A DNA stretch of 64,000 nt from Elysia crispata (lineage: Eukaryota; Mollusca; Gastropoda; Plakobranchidae), in contig JAWDGP010000832.1 of assembly GCA_033675545.1 (NCBI GenBank), positions 507,501 to 571,500 of the forward strand, in the 5' to 3' direction. This document shows, one piece after another, positions 1 through 9,720 of this stretch. Position numbers and translations under genes: made by a program. The first letter of the stretch is position 1. Every line of letters begins with the position of its first letter. Under the pieces are notes generated by a model. It was not told where the DNA came from and ran no database searches. It was given only the letters and a program-made list of their open reading frames with translations.

Positions 1-93
1 CAGGTTTGTCCAATCAGAGGCCGTGGCCCAGCTGTGGGGCGGCAGGAAGAACAACGAAAACATGACCTACGAGAAACTCAGCAGAGCTATGAG
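1..93 (+). CDS. ETS-domain transcription factor (ESE/ELF3 type), internal exon, 5' end outside window
   Basis: Codons starting at base 2 read into an ETS DNA-binding domain. SEAVAQLWG is followed by [10 protein letters not shown], the helix 2 to recognition helix 3 region. The first GGA-contacting arginine (in LSRAM) is present. The exon ends at base 93 after AG, and a GTGAGA donor follows, so the intron lies in phase 2 inside the second recognition arginine codon. Within the ETS superfamily the match is closest to the ESE group (ELF3, EHF, ELF5), epithelial nuclear activators that bind GGAA/T sites. That subfamily call comes from remembered motifs, not a tree. The N-terminal part, including any Pointed domain, lies left of the window, so the whole protein cannot be judged. 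No frameshift or stop is seen. Confidence 0.93.
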
Positions 94-556
94 GTGAGAC
101 CACTGAGTTAAGAAGAATACACTGGTTAGGCCAAAGATTTTCTTCAAATGTTGTACCCCCCCCCAAACCATGTTGTTCTGATGGCATTCATCTTTGTCTG
201 AATAATATTTTAAGAGTTATCGACAGTTCTTTTCGTTTCATAAGGAGTAATACCCGTTTATAATATTTGCTTCTTAAAATATGTTTCACACTGTTCCCAA
301 AAATTGTCGTAATCATCAGTTGTATCACATTTAATTGTTTGAGTTTCACATTCTCTCGCAGTGCAGTGATACTGAAACCAGATACTGAATTGTTCATCCT
401 AGTAATACTTTAAAAGGATAAATTTAAAAACCCTCTCTGTTCTATCTATTTCTGGTGTTTGTGGTGTTAAGGCAATTAAATTCCACCACGATGTCATCAA
501 GCCATCTTTGCAAGTATCGTATTTCTAGCAACCCTCTCCATCTTCCAATTCCCCAG
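94..556 (+). other. Phase-2 intron of the ETS gene
   Basis: The 463-bp intron starts GTGAGACC and ends in a pyrimidine-rich CCTCTCCATCTTCCAATTCCCCAG. Splicing joins AG to A and restores an arginine codon, and the ETS reading continues without a break. It contains no recognisable gene or repeat. Confidence 0.9.
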
Positions 557-668
557 ACACTACTACAAGCGAGGAATACTGGAGCGTGTGGAAGGGAGGC
601 GGCTCGTCTATAAATTTTCTATCAAAGCAATGGACCGAGCGAGGGAAAAGAAACATAACTCTAGCTAA
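557..668 (+). CDS. ETS-domain transcription factor (ESE/ELF3 type), last coding exon
   Basis: After completing the split arginine codon, the exon reads HYYKRGILERVEGRRLVYKF. This is the end of recognition helix 3 plus strands 3 and 4 of the ETS wing. A basic tail of 17 residues follows, and TAA lies at 666-668. The usual tyrosine after the second arginine is histidine here (HYY instead of YYY). RRLVYKF is the standard ETS end. The ETS domain lies at the very C terminus of the protein, as in ESE factors, with only a short lysine- and arginine-rich extension. Exon phase, acceptor and frame agree with the exon at 1-93. The gene looks intact in the part seen. Confidence 0.93.
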
Positions 669-1047
669 AGACAATCATCGACTATAAGGTTTTCTATACA
701 TGAATCATTGCCTTTTACATTGGCTGTGAAAATTAAAAACAAAATAATTTGACCGTAGTTGACTGGAGAAATATTTCTTAAATGGATGTTTATCCTTGTC
801 TCCTGACGACACAAATCTTGCATATTTCATTTACCTATAGAAGTTGCCGACTCGTCTGCGTGCTGCACGAAGCTCAAGGACGCTGGGTTGGCCTTTCAAG
901 GAAACTCAGTTAATTGTGCACTTTCTAAATCTATTCAAAGATCCCTTTATATACTTTTTAAGAGGGTTATTTAATAATTACCGCAAAAAGTGTGTAAATA
1001 GCTGTGTTCTGCCTTGCTGCAGGTCATAGCTGCCCATTTATAATAAA
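669..1047 (+). other. Probable 3' UTR of the ETS gene
   Basis: The sequence after the TAA is AT-rich and non-coding in appearance. Candidate poly(A) signals are ATTAAA at 732-737 and AATAAA at 1042-1047. I cannot choose between them without transcript data. Confidence 0.5.
1042..1047 (+). terminator. Candidate poly(A) signal AATAAA
   Basis: A canonical hexamer 374 bp after the ETS stop codon, in a TTTATAATAAATG context. The weaker ATTAAA at 732-737 is the alternative. Confidence 0.4.
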
Positions 1048-1425
1048 TGTTTAAACTAACAATTGGACCTGTATTATATCTTAACAGTTGTGCTTTTAAT
1101 TCATTTCCTTTACATTGTTTAGATCTTATTATTAATGTATTTTTACAATATTGATGTGCCTTGTTCATGATGTATAATAACACTTTGTATTACAAAATGT
1201 ACAGTTCTAGCTAAGGATCCGATGTGCCAGACCTGCGTAGATACTCTGTCCTCTAAACCCTCCCATCAATCTCCCATTTGTTGTTTTCTTCTGGTAGAAC
1301 ATTCGAGTAAAATAACAGCAACTAAGAGAAAACTTTACAAATCTGCAATGCCACGCATAGGAAAAAATGATGAAAAGCAAAAACTATAACAAAGTTATCC
1401 CTCCCCTCTTTTCCCCCAAATCTCT
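1048..1425. other. Intergenic, nothing recognised
   Basis: AT-rich sequence without coding signature, repeat structure or RNA gene that I can identify. Confidence 0.5.
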
Positions 1426-1492
1426 AAACCCCCCCCCCCCCCACCCCACCCCTCTCTCTCTCTCTCCCTCTCCTCTTTAGTGTCTAAAGAGG

Positions 1493-1539
<47 letters not shown>

Positions 1540-1540
1540 A
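1426..1540. repeat. Poly(C), (CT)n and (GA)n tract
   Basis: A C run at 1430-1442 is followed by short CT-rich sequence, then a (GA)n run from about 1495 to 1535. A CT segment faces a GA segment across roughly 30 bp, giving hairpin potential. Confidence 0.9.
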
Positions 1541-1699
1541 GAGAGAGAAAAAAGTATTAAAAAAAATATTTATACTTATTTATTTATCCACCTGTTTGTC
1601 TAATGACTATTTATTTGTCAAACTGTTTCTACATATCCGATTATTTCTTTTCATCTCCTCCTCACTAGTATGTTTTCCTTTCATTCAGTTATTCTATCT

Positions 1700-1742
1700 C
1701 CTATATATGTATATATATAGATATATATATATATATATATAT

Positions 1743-1783
<41 letters not shown>

Positions 1784-1915
1784 CATATATATATATATAT
1801 ACATATATATGTGTGTGTGTATATATATAATGTATACATATATATTTATCTTCTTATCTGTCTATATATCTATTTATCTATACATATATCTATCTATCGA
1901 TCTGTCTCTCTGTCA
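1700..1915. repeat. (TA)n with TATACA and TCTA variants
   Basis: Alternating TA runs are broken by CATACA and GTGTGT units and grade into degenerate TCTA/TCTG repeats near 1850-1915. Confidence 0.9.
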
Positions 1916-2442
1916 ATCGATCTAAAAGCAGTGAAATACAATGGAAATAGAGGAGTATATTGTGCCACACATAAAGTAGACGGCAAGTGTAATCTACTAC
2001 AGGTCTTTCCGAATTACTCGGAAATGTAGCGGACGTAAAACTTTTCAATGTACTCACTGCTACAGCAATTTCCCACCAAGAACAACGCATTACATTACTT
2101 GAGGTTGTATGAAAAGGTAAATTAGAAAAAAAAAAGGAAAAAAAGACATCCCTCATTCCTGGGCTTGAGGTTGTTTGCTAAAGATTATTCACTGAATGAC
2201 TTTTTCCGCAAGCCATCGTTCGATTCTGTCTCTGGTTTTATATGAATAGCTAAAACAGCCATTGTTCACCAATAGAGACTAATCCTTTTCTATAGCAGCA
2301 TGTCTCACAAGTCGCATAGAGCTGCAACAGCCATTGTTCACCAAAAGACCCTAATCCTTTCTTATAGCAGCATGTCTCACAAGCCTGTTCCTGTGAAAAA
2401 GACATTGCAGTTATGTTCAAAGTTTTGAAGTCTTTAGCTAAT
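1916..2442. other. Intergenic with a 72-bp tandem duplication
   Basis: A segment beginning AACAGCCATTGTTCACCAA occurs at 2254 and again at 2326. Both copies contain CTAATCC and GCAGCATGTCTCACAAG. The copies differ at only a few positions. The remainder shows nothing recognisable. Confidence 0.75.
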
Positions 2443-2686
<244 letters not shown>

Positions 2687-2774
2687 TATTATCATCTAAT
2701 TTCACGAAATGAAATTTATTTACGTGAGTTATACATGTATATAACTAATGTTAATAACATATAAAATAGCAATA

Positions 2775-2900
2775 TTTGGTTGTTGGTGTTGCTATTGTCG
2801 TTGTTGTTGTTATTGTTGTTGTTGTTGTTGTTGTTGTTGCTGTTGTACTTGTTGGTGTGGTTGATGTTACTGTTTTTATTTCTGTTTTTGTTGTTGTTGT

Positions 2901-2940
<40 letters not shown>

Positions 2941-3010
2941 CTTCTTCTTCTTCTTCTTCTTCTTCTTCTTCTTCTTCTTCTTCTTCTTCTTCTCCTTTTT
3001 CGCACTGTTA

Positions 3011-3107
<97 letters not shown>

Positions 3108-3110
3108 GAT
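2775..3110. repeat. Compound (GTT)n-(CTT)n-(ATT)n microsatellite
   Basis: Degenerate TTG units to about 2940 are followed by pure TTC to about 2992, a short break, then pure TTA from about 3011 to 3106. The stepwise change of one base in the unit suggests growth from a shared T-rich trinucleotide seed. Confidence 0.95.
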
Positions 3111-6100
3111 ATTTTTTTTTATTTTATTATTATTTTTTTTAATTTATAATTATTATTTTTAATTGGTGTTCCGGTGTTGATATATAGATAATTCTATATC
3201 GCTGGGATTGTCACCATTCCTACGAATATCTCTGTATTTAAGTAAATCAGTTCTATGTTACTGTAAATAATGCCTGTATTTATGTTACATGATTGCATGT
3301 TACTTAAAACTTTGATATCGGCAGACTTGACAAGAAGTTCGGTCTTACCGGCTTGAAAAGAACTATATTTATTATTATTGTTCATTGATGTTTTCTGCTT
3401 CTTCAGACATTCCCTAACAAATCAAAATGTTAAATTGTTTTATATTTTATTATTCCATTGCGCTGAATTAAAAACAAAAAACCTAATATATTGACAAAGC
3501 AATTTTTTATTGAGTTATTTTTTTTTAAATTTAGACCCCGTGTTTAAACTTAGGTGTTGATCTATTATTTAATTTTAAGTCAACTGGTAAAAACGGTTCA
3601 AATATTTCCAATCCCAGGTGTTTTAAATACTGCATGACTTTGACTTATTTATCGCACCTTGTTCTAGCAAATAGATAGGCCTAGCTAAATCCAGATACGA
3701 CCACAGGTTAATGAGGACACGCAGATGTCCACACTGAGCAAAAACTTCAACTATTTTCCTTTCGTTTCAGTGGTTGCTAGGGTAGTCCGACATATTAGTT
3801 TTGATCACAACAAACTTCCTTTCCATGACAACAAGCATAAAAAAGAGCACCGTACCAGCATTTTTCCTGGCCTATGTATAAAAATTTATAACTTACGTGG
3901 TTAATTTTCTACTGAGATTATAGCTAACAAATTTTTCAAGTTTCTCAATACATAAAAAAAAGAAACTAAGACAGATTTAACTAAATTCCGGCCTGCAATC
4001 TGCGTCTCCCTGCTGTGGACAGAGGCCGTGAGAGATAACTCAAACTTTCATCTTTCATTATCATAACTTAAAAATAAATCACTAAAATAATATGAGACAT
4101 CCATAAACTTACTCAGTAAATGTATGTAAATACATAACTCCAAAATATAAAGGTGCACCATATATATCTAGACTTAGATCAAGCTAGATCTAGATCTAGT
4201 TCAAGTACGTCTGATTAAAACGCCCGAAGCAGTGACTATTGTGCTGTTTACTTAAGACTACTAGTGCTAGATTCAGATTGAGAGATTTACAAAGTATATT
4301 CCTTACACAATACATGTAATTATTTAGCGAAGCCAGTTTAACCAAGGCCTAGACTATCCGATGCATTAGAGGCACGATATCGTAGATCTACATATTATAA
4401 CTTTTGTCAGATCAATCACCTAATTTTTTTTTTTATATAGATCTACATATCGTCGCTGTCGTTCACAAACCGGCTACATGCAGTAGACTAAATTTTACAG
4501 GGGAAGGAATAAACTGATTTCATAAAAAAAAACTGAGTTATATAGGCAACATTTTTGAGGTACATTAGCTTTAAAGTACAATATGATATAATTAAAATCG
4601 TTTCTGTCGAAAATTTTGCATTAGGTAATTCAAGAGCGCATGAAGCCGGTTTGTGTATTACAACTACAGTGCAGTTGTCCGTCTTACCGCATGTGTCCCT
4701 TTTTAGCACGACACTTTTAGGCCGAAGTATAACGTGCGGTAGTATGTAGCTGGTTTAGCGCCTTTATTTCAACGTGAAATTTGTGTATGCGCGCTTGTTT
4801 GTGTGCTAACTTTTCTCTCTCTCCTAATCTTCATTGTTTTATTGTGACTTATTGTGTTCGATTCACAGAAGAACAGTAATGAGAGTTGTTTAATGATAAC
4901 AAATTTTTTTTCTATTTTTTTCCCTGTCTCAGGCGTGTAGTAGTGCGTAGTTTTATATGAATTTTAGGACACTTAATTAAAAATGCCAAGGATATTATAA
5001 CTATTGCCAGAGAGTGATTGTGCGCCTTTCCGTCCCATTGCATTATTATTCGCTCCCATTGATCCATTTATTGCTGTTTTTTTCTTTGGTTTAGTTTGTT
5101 TTTGTTTTTTGTTTTAATTGAAAGAGTGGTGAAAGACGAAACCAATATGTGTAGCAGTCCCATAAAATAAGTCTAGGTGCGGATTTCAGAGGTATGAAGA
5201 TAATTACAAAGTTTAAAAGGTCTCTCAATGCCTGTCACCATGGTGAAAGAATTATTTTCATATCTGGACTGCGATTTAAGCTATAGCTCTCCAAAGACCC
5301 TTGGTGAATTTTTATAATCTCCATTATTCAGAAAAAAAATGAGAAAAACTTATTTAAAGTTAGTTTATTTTATATTTAGAAAAGTATTAAGTGAAAAGGC
5401 AACCAGTTATTTATTTATGAAGCTTAATTTATGTTGTTGTATTAATGTTTTTGTGGTTGGATCAGGTGACGACATTTTTTACCCTATGACTTAAATTGTC
5501 ATTTTTCTCCAATTGACTCAGCCCGCAATTACATTCATTTTGTCAGACCGCTAGGCATACTATTTCCGTCATTTTACTTAAATCTATCTGAAATATTAGT
5601 TAGATTCAAATAATTATTTTGGTAATAATCCAACAACCCATTCACCACAAGGTGTTATCAGTCCTTTGTTACACGCCCCAGGCTTGTACTGGGCGTCATA
5701 TTGCAAACAATTAATAAATTACTACTTATGCCAGACATGCGCACTCATTCTGTCAGTACCTTTTCAACATGGTATTGAAATTTATTAACTTGGTTTACAT
5801 TGACAAATTGTCATAAACTGGATGATACTCCGCTGGGATCACGGCTTTCAGAGACTGGAGGTGCTGATATTTCTCCTTTATCATTTTCTGAGAGCTGGAA
5901 TACAGTGGTTTTGGTTCCTTTGTTCCATCCCAGCTGGATTGGTCTCAACCCTTAGGAAGGGGCGTATACGGTTCATTGGTGTGATTGAGCTTAAATGAAT
6001 TGTTTGTCGGGGGTGTAGCGAATACATTTCAGGCCAGTCATTGTGGGATCTCCAGCTGTTCTTCCGGGACAGATTGAACTCAATTTGCAGACATGGGTAA
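3111..6100. other. Long AT-rich stretch, no gene recognised
   Basis: No splice-bounded coding frame, RNA gene or complete mobile element is evident. A cluster of CTAGATCTAGATCTAG-like palindromes occurs near 4160-4205, a motif that recurs elsewhere in the window. Confidence 0.5.
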
Positions 6101-7205
6101 GATCTTTAAAAAGATCATGGTGCAAATACTTGAATAGTTAAAGAAAGGATTTGGTGCGTGCTGACTCCATTTTGTCCACATACTGAGCAGGCACATAGAT
6201 CGAAGCGTTCTTCAAATGTCTTTGCGAGTATGAAACAGAGCCAATTTAAGCTCGTCGAAAATTGTTTTCACAACTTGGCGACTCAGGGGACGCTGGTTGT
6301 TTTCGTTGCATTTTGTCATGGACAGTTTGTAGACGCCAGCAAAGCTCTGGAATAAGAGCTCTAGGTGCAGCTTTGAAGAGCTGGACCTGCAGTAGTGCGA
6401 TGGCAAATGCGGTAAAAGGTTGAAAAATTCATCAACGCAGAACTCTCTATCTGCTTTTCGAGATGATAGTCTATGTTCTCATACATTTCTGGCTGGCCGT
6501 TCGTTAAGAGTCCAGTCTCTCACAAATCATCTGTGTAAACCAGTGGTCGACTAAAAAGTTTTGGCAAACCTTTTTTTCGCTGGCCGCCAGCCGCTTTCAA
6601 GGAAAAAGAGAACGTATTTTGTTTCCGAAAAACACCCACTCCAGACTAGGACGAATGTGAAACGGTTCTCCGAGCCACATCTTTTTCGATTAGTGATGTT
6701 ACCTATGTTCTTTTCTGTCTCCATCTGAGGCTCCACACGTACTTGAAGATCTTCTCTCTTTCATCACTGGCTTCATCTCCATTTAGGCCTTCTACAATTG
6801 CTTTCTCACCAAGTACTCTTGTATTTTCACCTAAACCAGTTTCACCTTCAAGGATCTCTTCTCCATAATCTCCGTTCTGACTACTTTCGCCACCAGTACA
6901 GTTGGTAAGTGGAAAACTTGCTCTAAAATGTTTATTCCTTTTGAACTCAATTGGAATACCAACAACCGAAGTTTCAATAACAGCGTTTTTCATTTAACTC
7001 CCTCTCTCTATCTCTCACTATCTATATATCTCTGTATCTATGTTTGTCTTTCTTCGATAGCATGGTAGTTTACCGACATCACTAATTCTTGGTTCACGCA
7101 AAAAAAAAAAATAGGAAAGAAATTTATTACTAATTGATAAAGTTTAAGCAATGGTAAAGACTTGTTCTGAACTTAGATTAATGGAGACATTTTTCATGTG
7201 GAGAA
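6101..7205. other. Unassigned block, possibly old element debris
   Basis: Base composition is less AT-rich than the surroundings and several short open frames exist on both strands (for example 6158-6355 + and 6703-6993 -). None shows a family motif I recognise. Its position just downstream, in - strand sense, of the DIRS-like remnant makes it a candidate for decayed element sequence, but this is inference. Confidence 0.3.
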
Positions 7206-7268
7206 TTCCTTATATATTTATTATATATATATATATATATTATATATGTGTGTGTGTGTGTGTGTGTT
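7206..7268. repeat. (TA)n(TG)n microsatellite
   Basis: TA repeats run into about 12 TG units. The tract lies exactly where the RNase H frame of the DIRS-like remnant is lost. Confidence 0.9.
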
Positions 7269-7763
7269 GTCAATCCTTAGCTGAATTTGTGTGTTCTTCA
7301 AGTCTTTAGCAAAAGGTTTTAAAGCATAAAATGAAGCCATTCGTTCTAGGCAGTTTATGTGGTTATGTGATTTTTCACTTTCCGTACAGTGGGCACAAGT
7401 TTTCTCTCTATTACATACTGCACCCCATCCTGAGTTACTAGCATCGCTTGTTATAACCAGAGAAGGGCTACCGTGACTTATGACATTATGCGCCATAGTC
7501 AAGTTCTGAATCCACCACTCGATCTCTCGTAGAGAGTTCTAACAAAACGTTATTTTTGCTTCCCAATTACCTTTATTTGCTTTAAAAGCTGAGGCTTTGT
7601 ATCGTTCTAACGCACGATAATGCAGTGGGCCGTGCATGACACCAGGGAAAGCAGCTATCAGCTGACATATGAGACATGCTAATTCTCGTATAGTAACTCT
7701 AGGTTGGTCAAGGATATTCAAGCAGTATGCAATAATCTTACTCATCCAGTCCTCTGTGAACTT
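7263..7763 (-). pseudogene. DIRS-like retrotransposon fragment: end of reverse transcriptase plus RNase H
   Basis: Read on the minus strand from about 7763 down, one frame gives VTIRELACLICQLIAAFPGV and then GPLHYRALER, the conserved connection after the reverse transcriptase in DIRS-type tyrosine-recombinase retrotransposons. A single TAG stop (7536-7538) interrupts it. The same frame continues through EIEWWIQNL into an RNase H core: SDASNSGWGAV with the first catalytic Asp, HINCLERMAS with the Glu, and RIDNT with the next Asp. Immediately after DNT the frame becomes a (CA)n repeat and the rest is missing. No palm domain, recombinase or element ends were found. It is a dead partial copy, and a cytoplasmic copy-and-paste function can only be inferred from the family. 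Confidence 0.75.
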
Positions 7764-7852
7764 CTTTAATAAATTTTGAAAAATTTAAGTTATTTAAAAA
7801 AAAAAAAAGCTTTTGTTAAAAGGTAACTTTTCAAAATTTATTAAAGAAATTC
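7758..7852. repeat. Inverted repeat forming a 25-bp stem
   Basis: CTTTAATAAATTTTGAAAA at 7764-7782 pairs perfectly with TTTTCAAAATTTATTAAAG at 7828-7846. The stem extends a few bases further with a mismatch. The loop of about 45 bp contains an A run. It directly abuts the upstream edge of the DIRS-like remnant. Confidence 0.85.
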
Positions 7853-9043
7853 ATTATTAAAAAAGTTTATTTACACTTTTCTGTTTAAGTTACTCATTTT
7901 ATTTGGTTGACGAGTTTCCGTTTTATTTCCTTGCTGTGACTACCTCCTTTCTTTCCTTTTTCCGTCTCTATTTATGTTTTGCTTTCTCTATTCTTTTCTT
8001 ATGTGCTTTTCTCTTGTTGCGTTTTCTCTTGTTGCGTTTTTTTTTCTACTCTCTTAGGATACATTTCCAGGAAATGTCTAGAAATTTATCTTAGTCTCGT
8101 AATGGGTTTGGTTGCATCGACTGGAGTTTTCTTATTTTAAGATTTTCTCTTCTAGTATATGTGGTTTTAATAGGCAAAATCTAGAGGGGTTTTATCTGCT
8201 TTGTTGTTCTTTTTTGTTTTAGTTTTGGAGCTCCTTTCTTCCTTCCTTTTAGTTTTACAGGTTTAGCCTATATTGGCTGGACTGCCCAGTGCTACCTTGT
8301 TTTTTTTTGTTTTTTTTTTTTGTTTTGTTTTTGTTTTTGTTTTTTTTTGTTTTTGTTTTTTTTTTGTTTTTGTTTTGTTTTTTTTTTTGTTTTTTTTTGT
8401 CATCCTCGCCCCATACCTCTTTTCTTTTATTCATTTTTTTTAAACTTTTTTTTTTTCATAAAATATAGCTTGTTACGGTTTTCTTTTCTCCTTCCTTTTT
8501 ACTTTTGGAAAATATTATCTTTTCCTTCTTTCTTTTTTACTTTTCAATTTTTCCAATCTTTATCTTTTTTTTTCCATTGTTATTTCATTATTTTTGTTTT
8601 AATTCGGTGGCCTCCCTTGGCGCAGGTCAGTCCGCCGGCGATCTTGCCCGGTGGTCTCTCGTTTGGCCTGTTCCTCCTTTCTTCTGCTGAGGGTTTTGTT
8701 GTTTTACATTCCTTCCGTCTTTCTCTCCTGATCTGTACTCCTTGTATCGTCTTGTTTTGTTTCATTCAATCATTCCGGTTAAGTTTCTTTGCTGTCTTTT
8801 CCTTGTTTGGTTGGGTGTTTCTCATTTTTACTTGTCTGTTTGTTTTCCTCTACTCAAGTAGTGGACTTGGTGAGTACTGCTCTACCAAGTGTCTGTCCGC
8901 CCAGTGTCTCTACTTATAATATTGTATTGTTCTCTCTTTGATAATTAGATTCGTTGTCTTCTTATTTACCAATGGTTGGTGTATGTTATTGTTTCTCATT
9001 GTGTTCAGTGTTCCACGTTCGTTCTTCTGTCTTCTGCTTTTCT
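7853..9043. other. Pyrimidine-rich block with (T)nG tract
   Basis: Strongly T- and C-rich on the + strand. From 8300 to 8400 it is T runs separated by single G. The long open frames here encode only F, L, S and C, as expected from composition. A GC-richer patch at 8605-8680 is not recognised. Confidence 0.5.
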
Positions 9044-9096
9044 TGAGAAAGAGAGAGCGAGAGAGAGACAGAGACAGAGACAGAGAGACAGAGAAT
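9044..9096. repeat. (GA)n/(GACA)n tract
   Basis: Short GAGA and GACAGA units, interrupted. Confidence 0.85.
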
Positions 9097-9199
9097 ACAT
9101 TGCAAATAGAGTCTTTGAATCGAGTCCAAAAACAAACAGATCGGGATGTCTCGAATACAAGCCTGTGTTGTAAGGCTGTGACGGATTCCAATTTTTAAG

Positions 9200-9720
9200 T
9201 AAGACGATTACCGGGGTCCCGTTGCAAAAGATCCGCGGAGTCCCCGTAATCAAAATGGCACGGTAATCATTTCCGGTGAAGTGAGGAGAGGTTACGGGAG
9301 GTTACGGGGTTGACGGTAGGCTAAGATCAGCTGGGTCCCAGAATCAAAAAAGTAATCATATCCCGTGAAGTGATAAATGGTGACGGTATCTCCCGTTGAT
9401 ATAAGGTCAAAAGGCCATAATTACATCAACGCTTATCTGTCTCTCGTTGATTTCCGCTGACATCTTACTGAGACCAATTATTATTATTATTACTCCCGCG
9501 GATCTCATTAAGGGATCCGTGGAAACGTTTCGTCAGGAAGATCCGTGATTACCAATTAATTTTTCGGGACCCGTCCCAGCCTCACTGTGATGAATTTAAC
9601 CCGGTCCTATCGCTTTTCCGGTCTTTTAAAGATGGCGTCGAACCCATTTTCGATTTTGTCTGCTGCACCATAGAGCACGCCCTTCCTCTAGCCTTTTTAA
9701 TGGAGGATCTCTTTGGAGGG
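9200..9720. other. CpG-rich block with short repeats and a hairpin
   Basis: CpG density is visibly higher than in the AT-rich surroundings. GATTACCGGGG at 9206 pairs with CCCCGTAATC ending at 9250. GTAATCATTTCCGGTGAAGTGA near 9263 is nearly repeated near 9352. A well-placed ATGGCGTCG lies near 9632 but reaches a stop after 13 residues with no obvious donor. It could be a promoter or CpG island, or an old element. Confidence 0.4.

Noticed and set aside
6158..6406. Overlapping + and - strand frames of about 65 codons
   Set aside because: Neither matches a family I know; left as unassigned sequence.
8320..8919. 199-codon + strand open frame
   Set aside because: Composition-driven F/L/S/C peptide in a T-rich tract; no motif, signal or splice context.
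9632..9673. ATGGCGTCG start as the first exon of a gene
   Set aside because: The frame stops after 13 residues and no donor precedes the stop.
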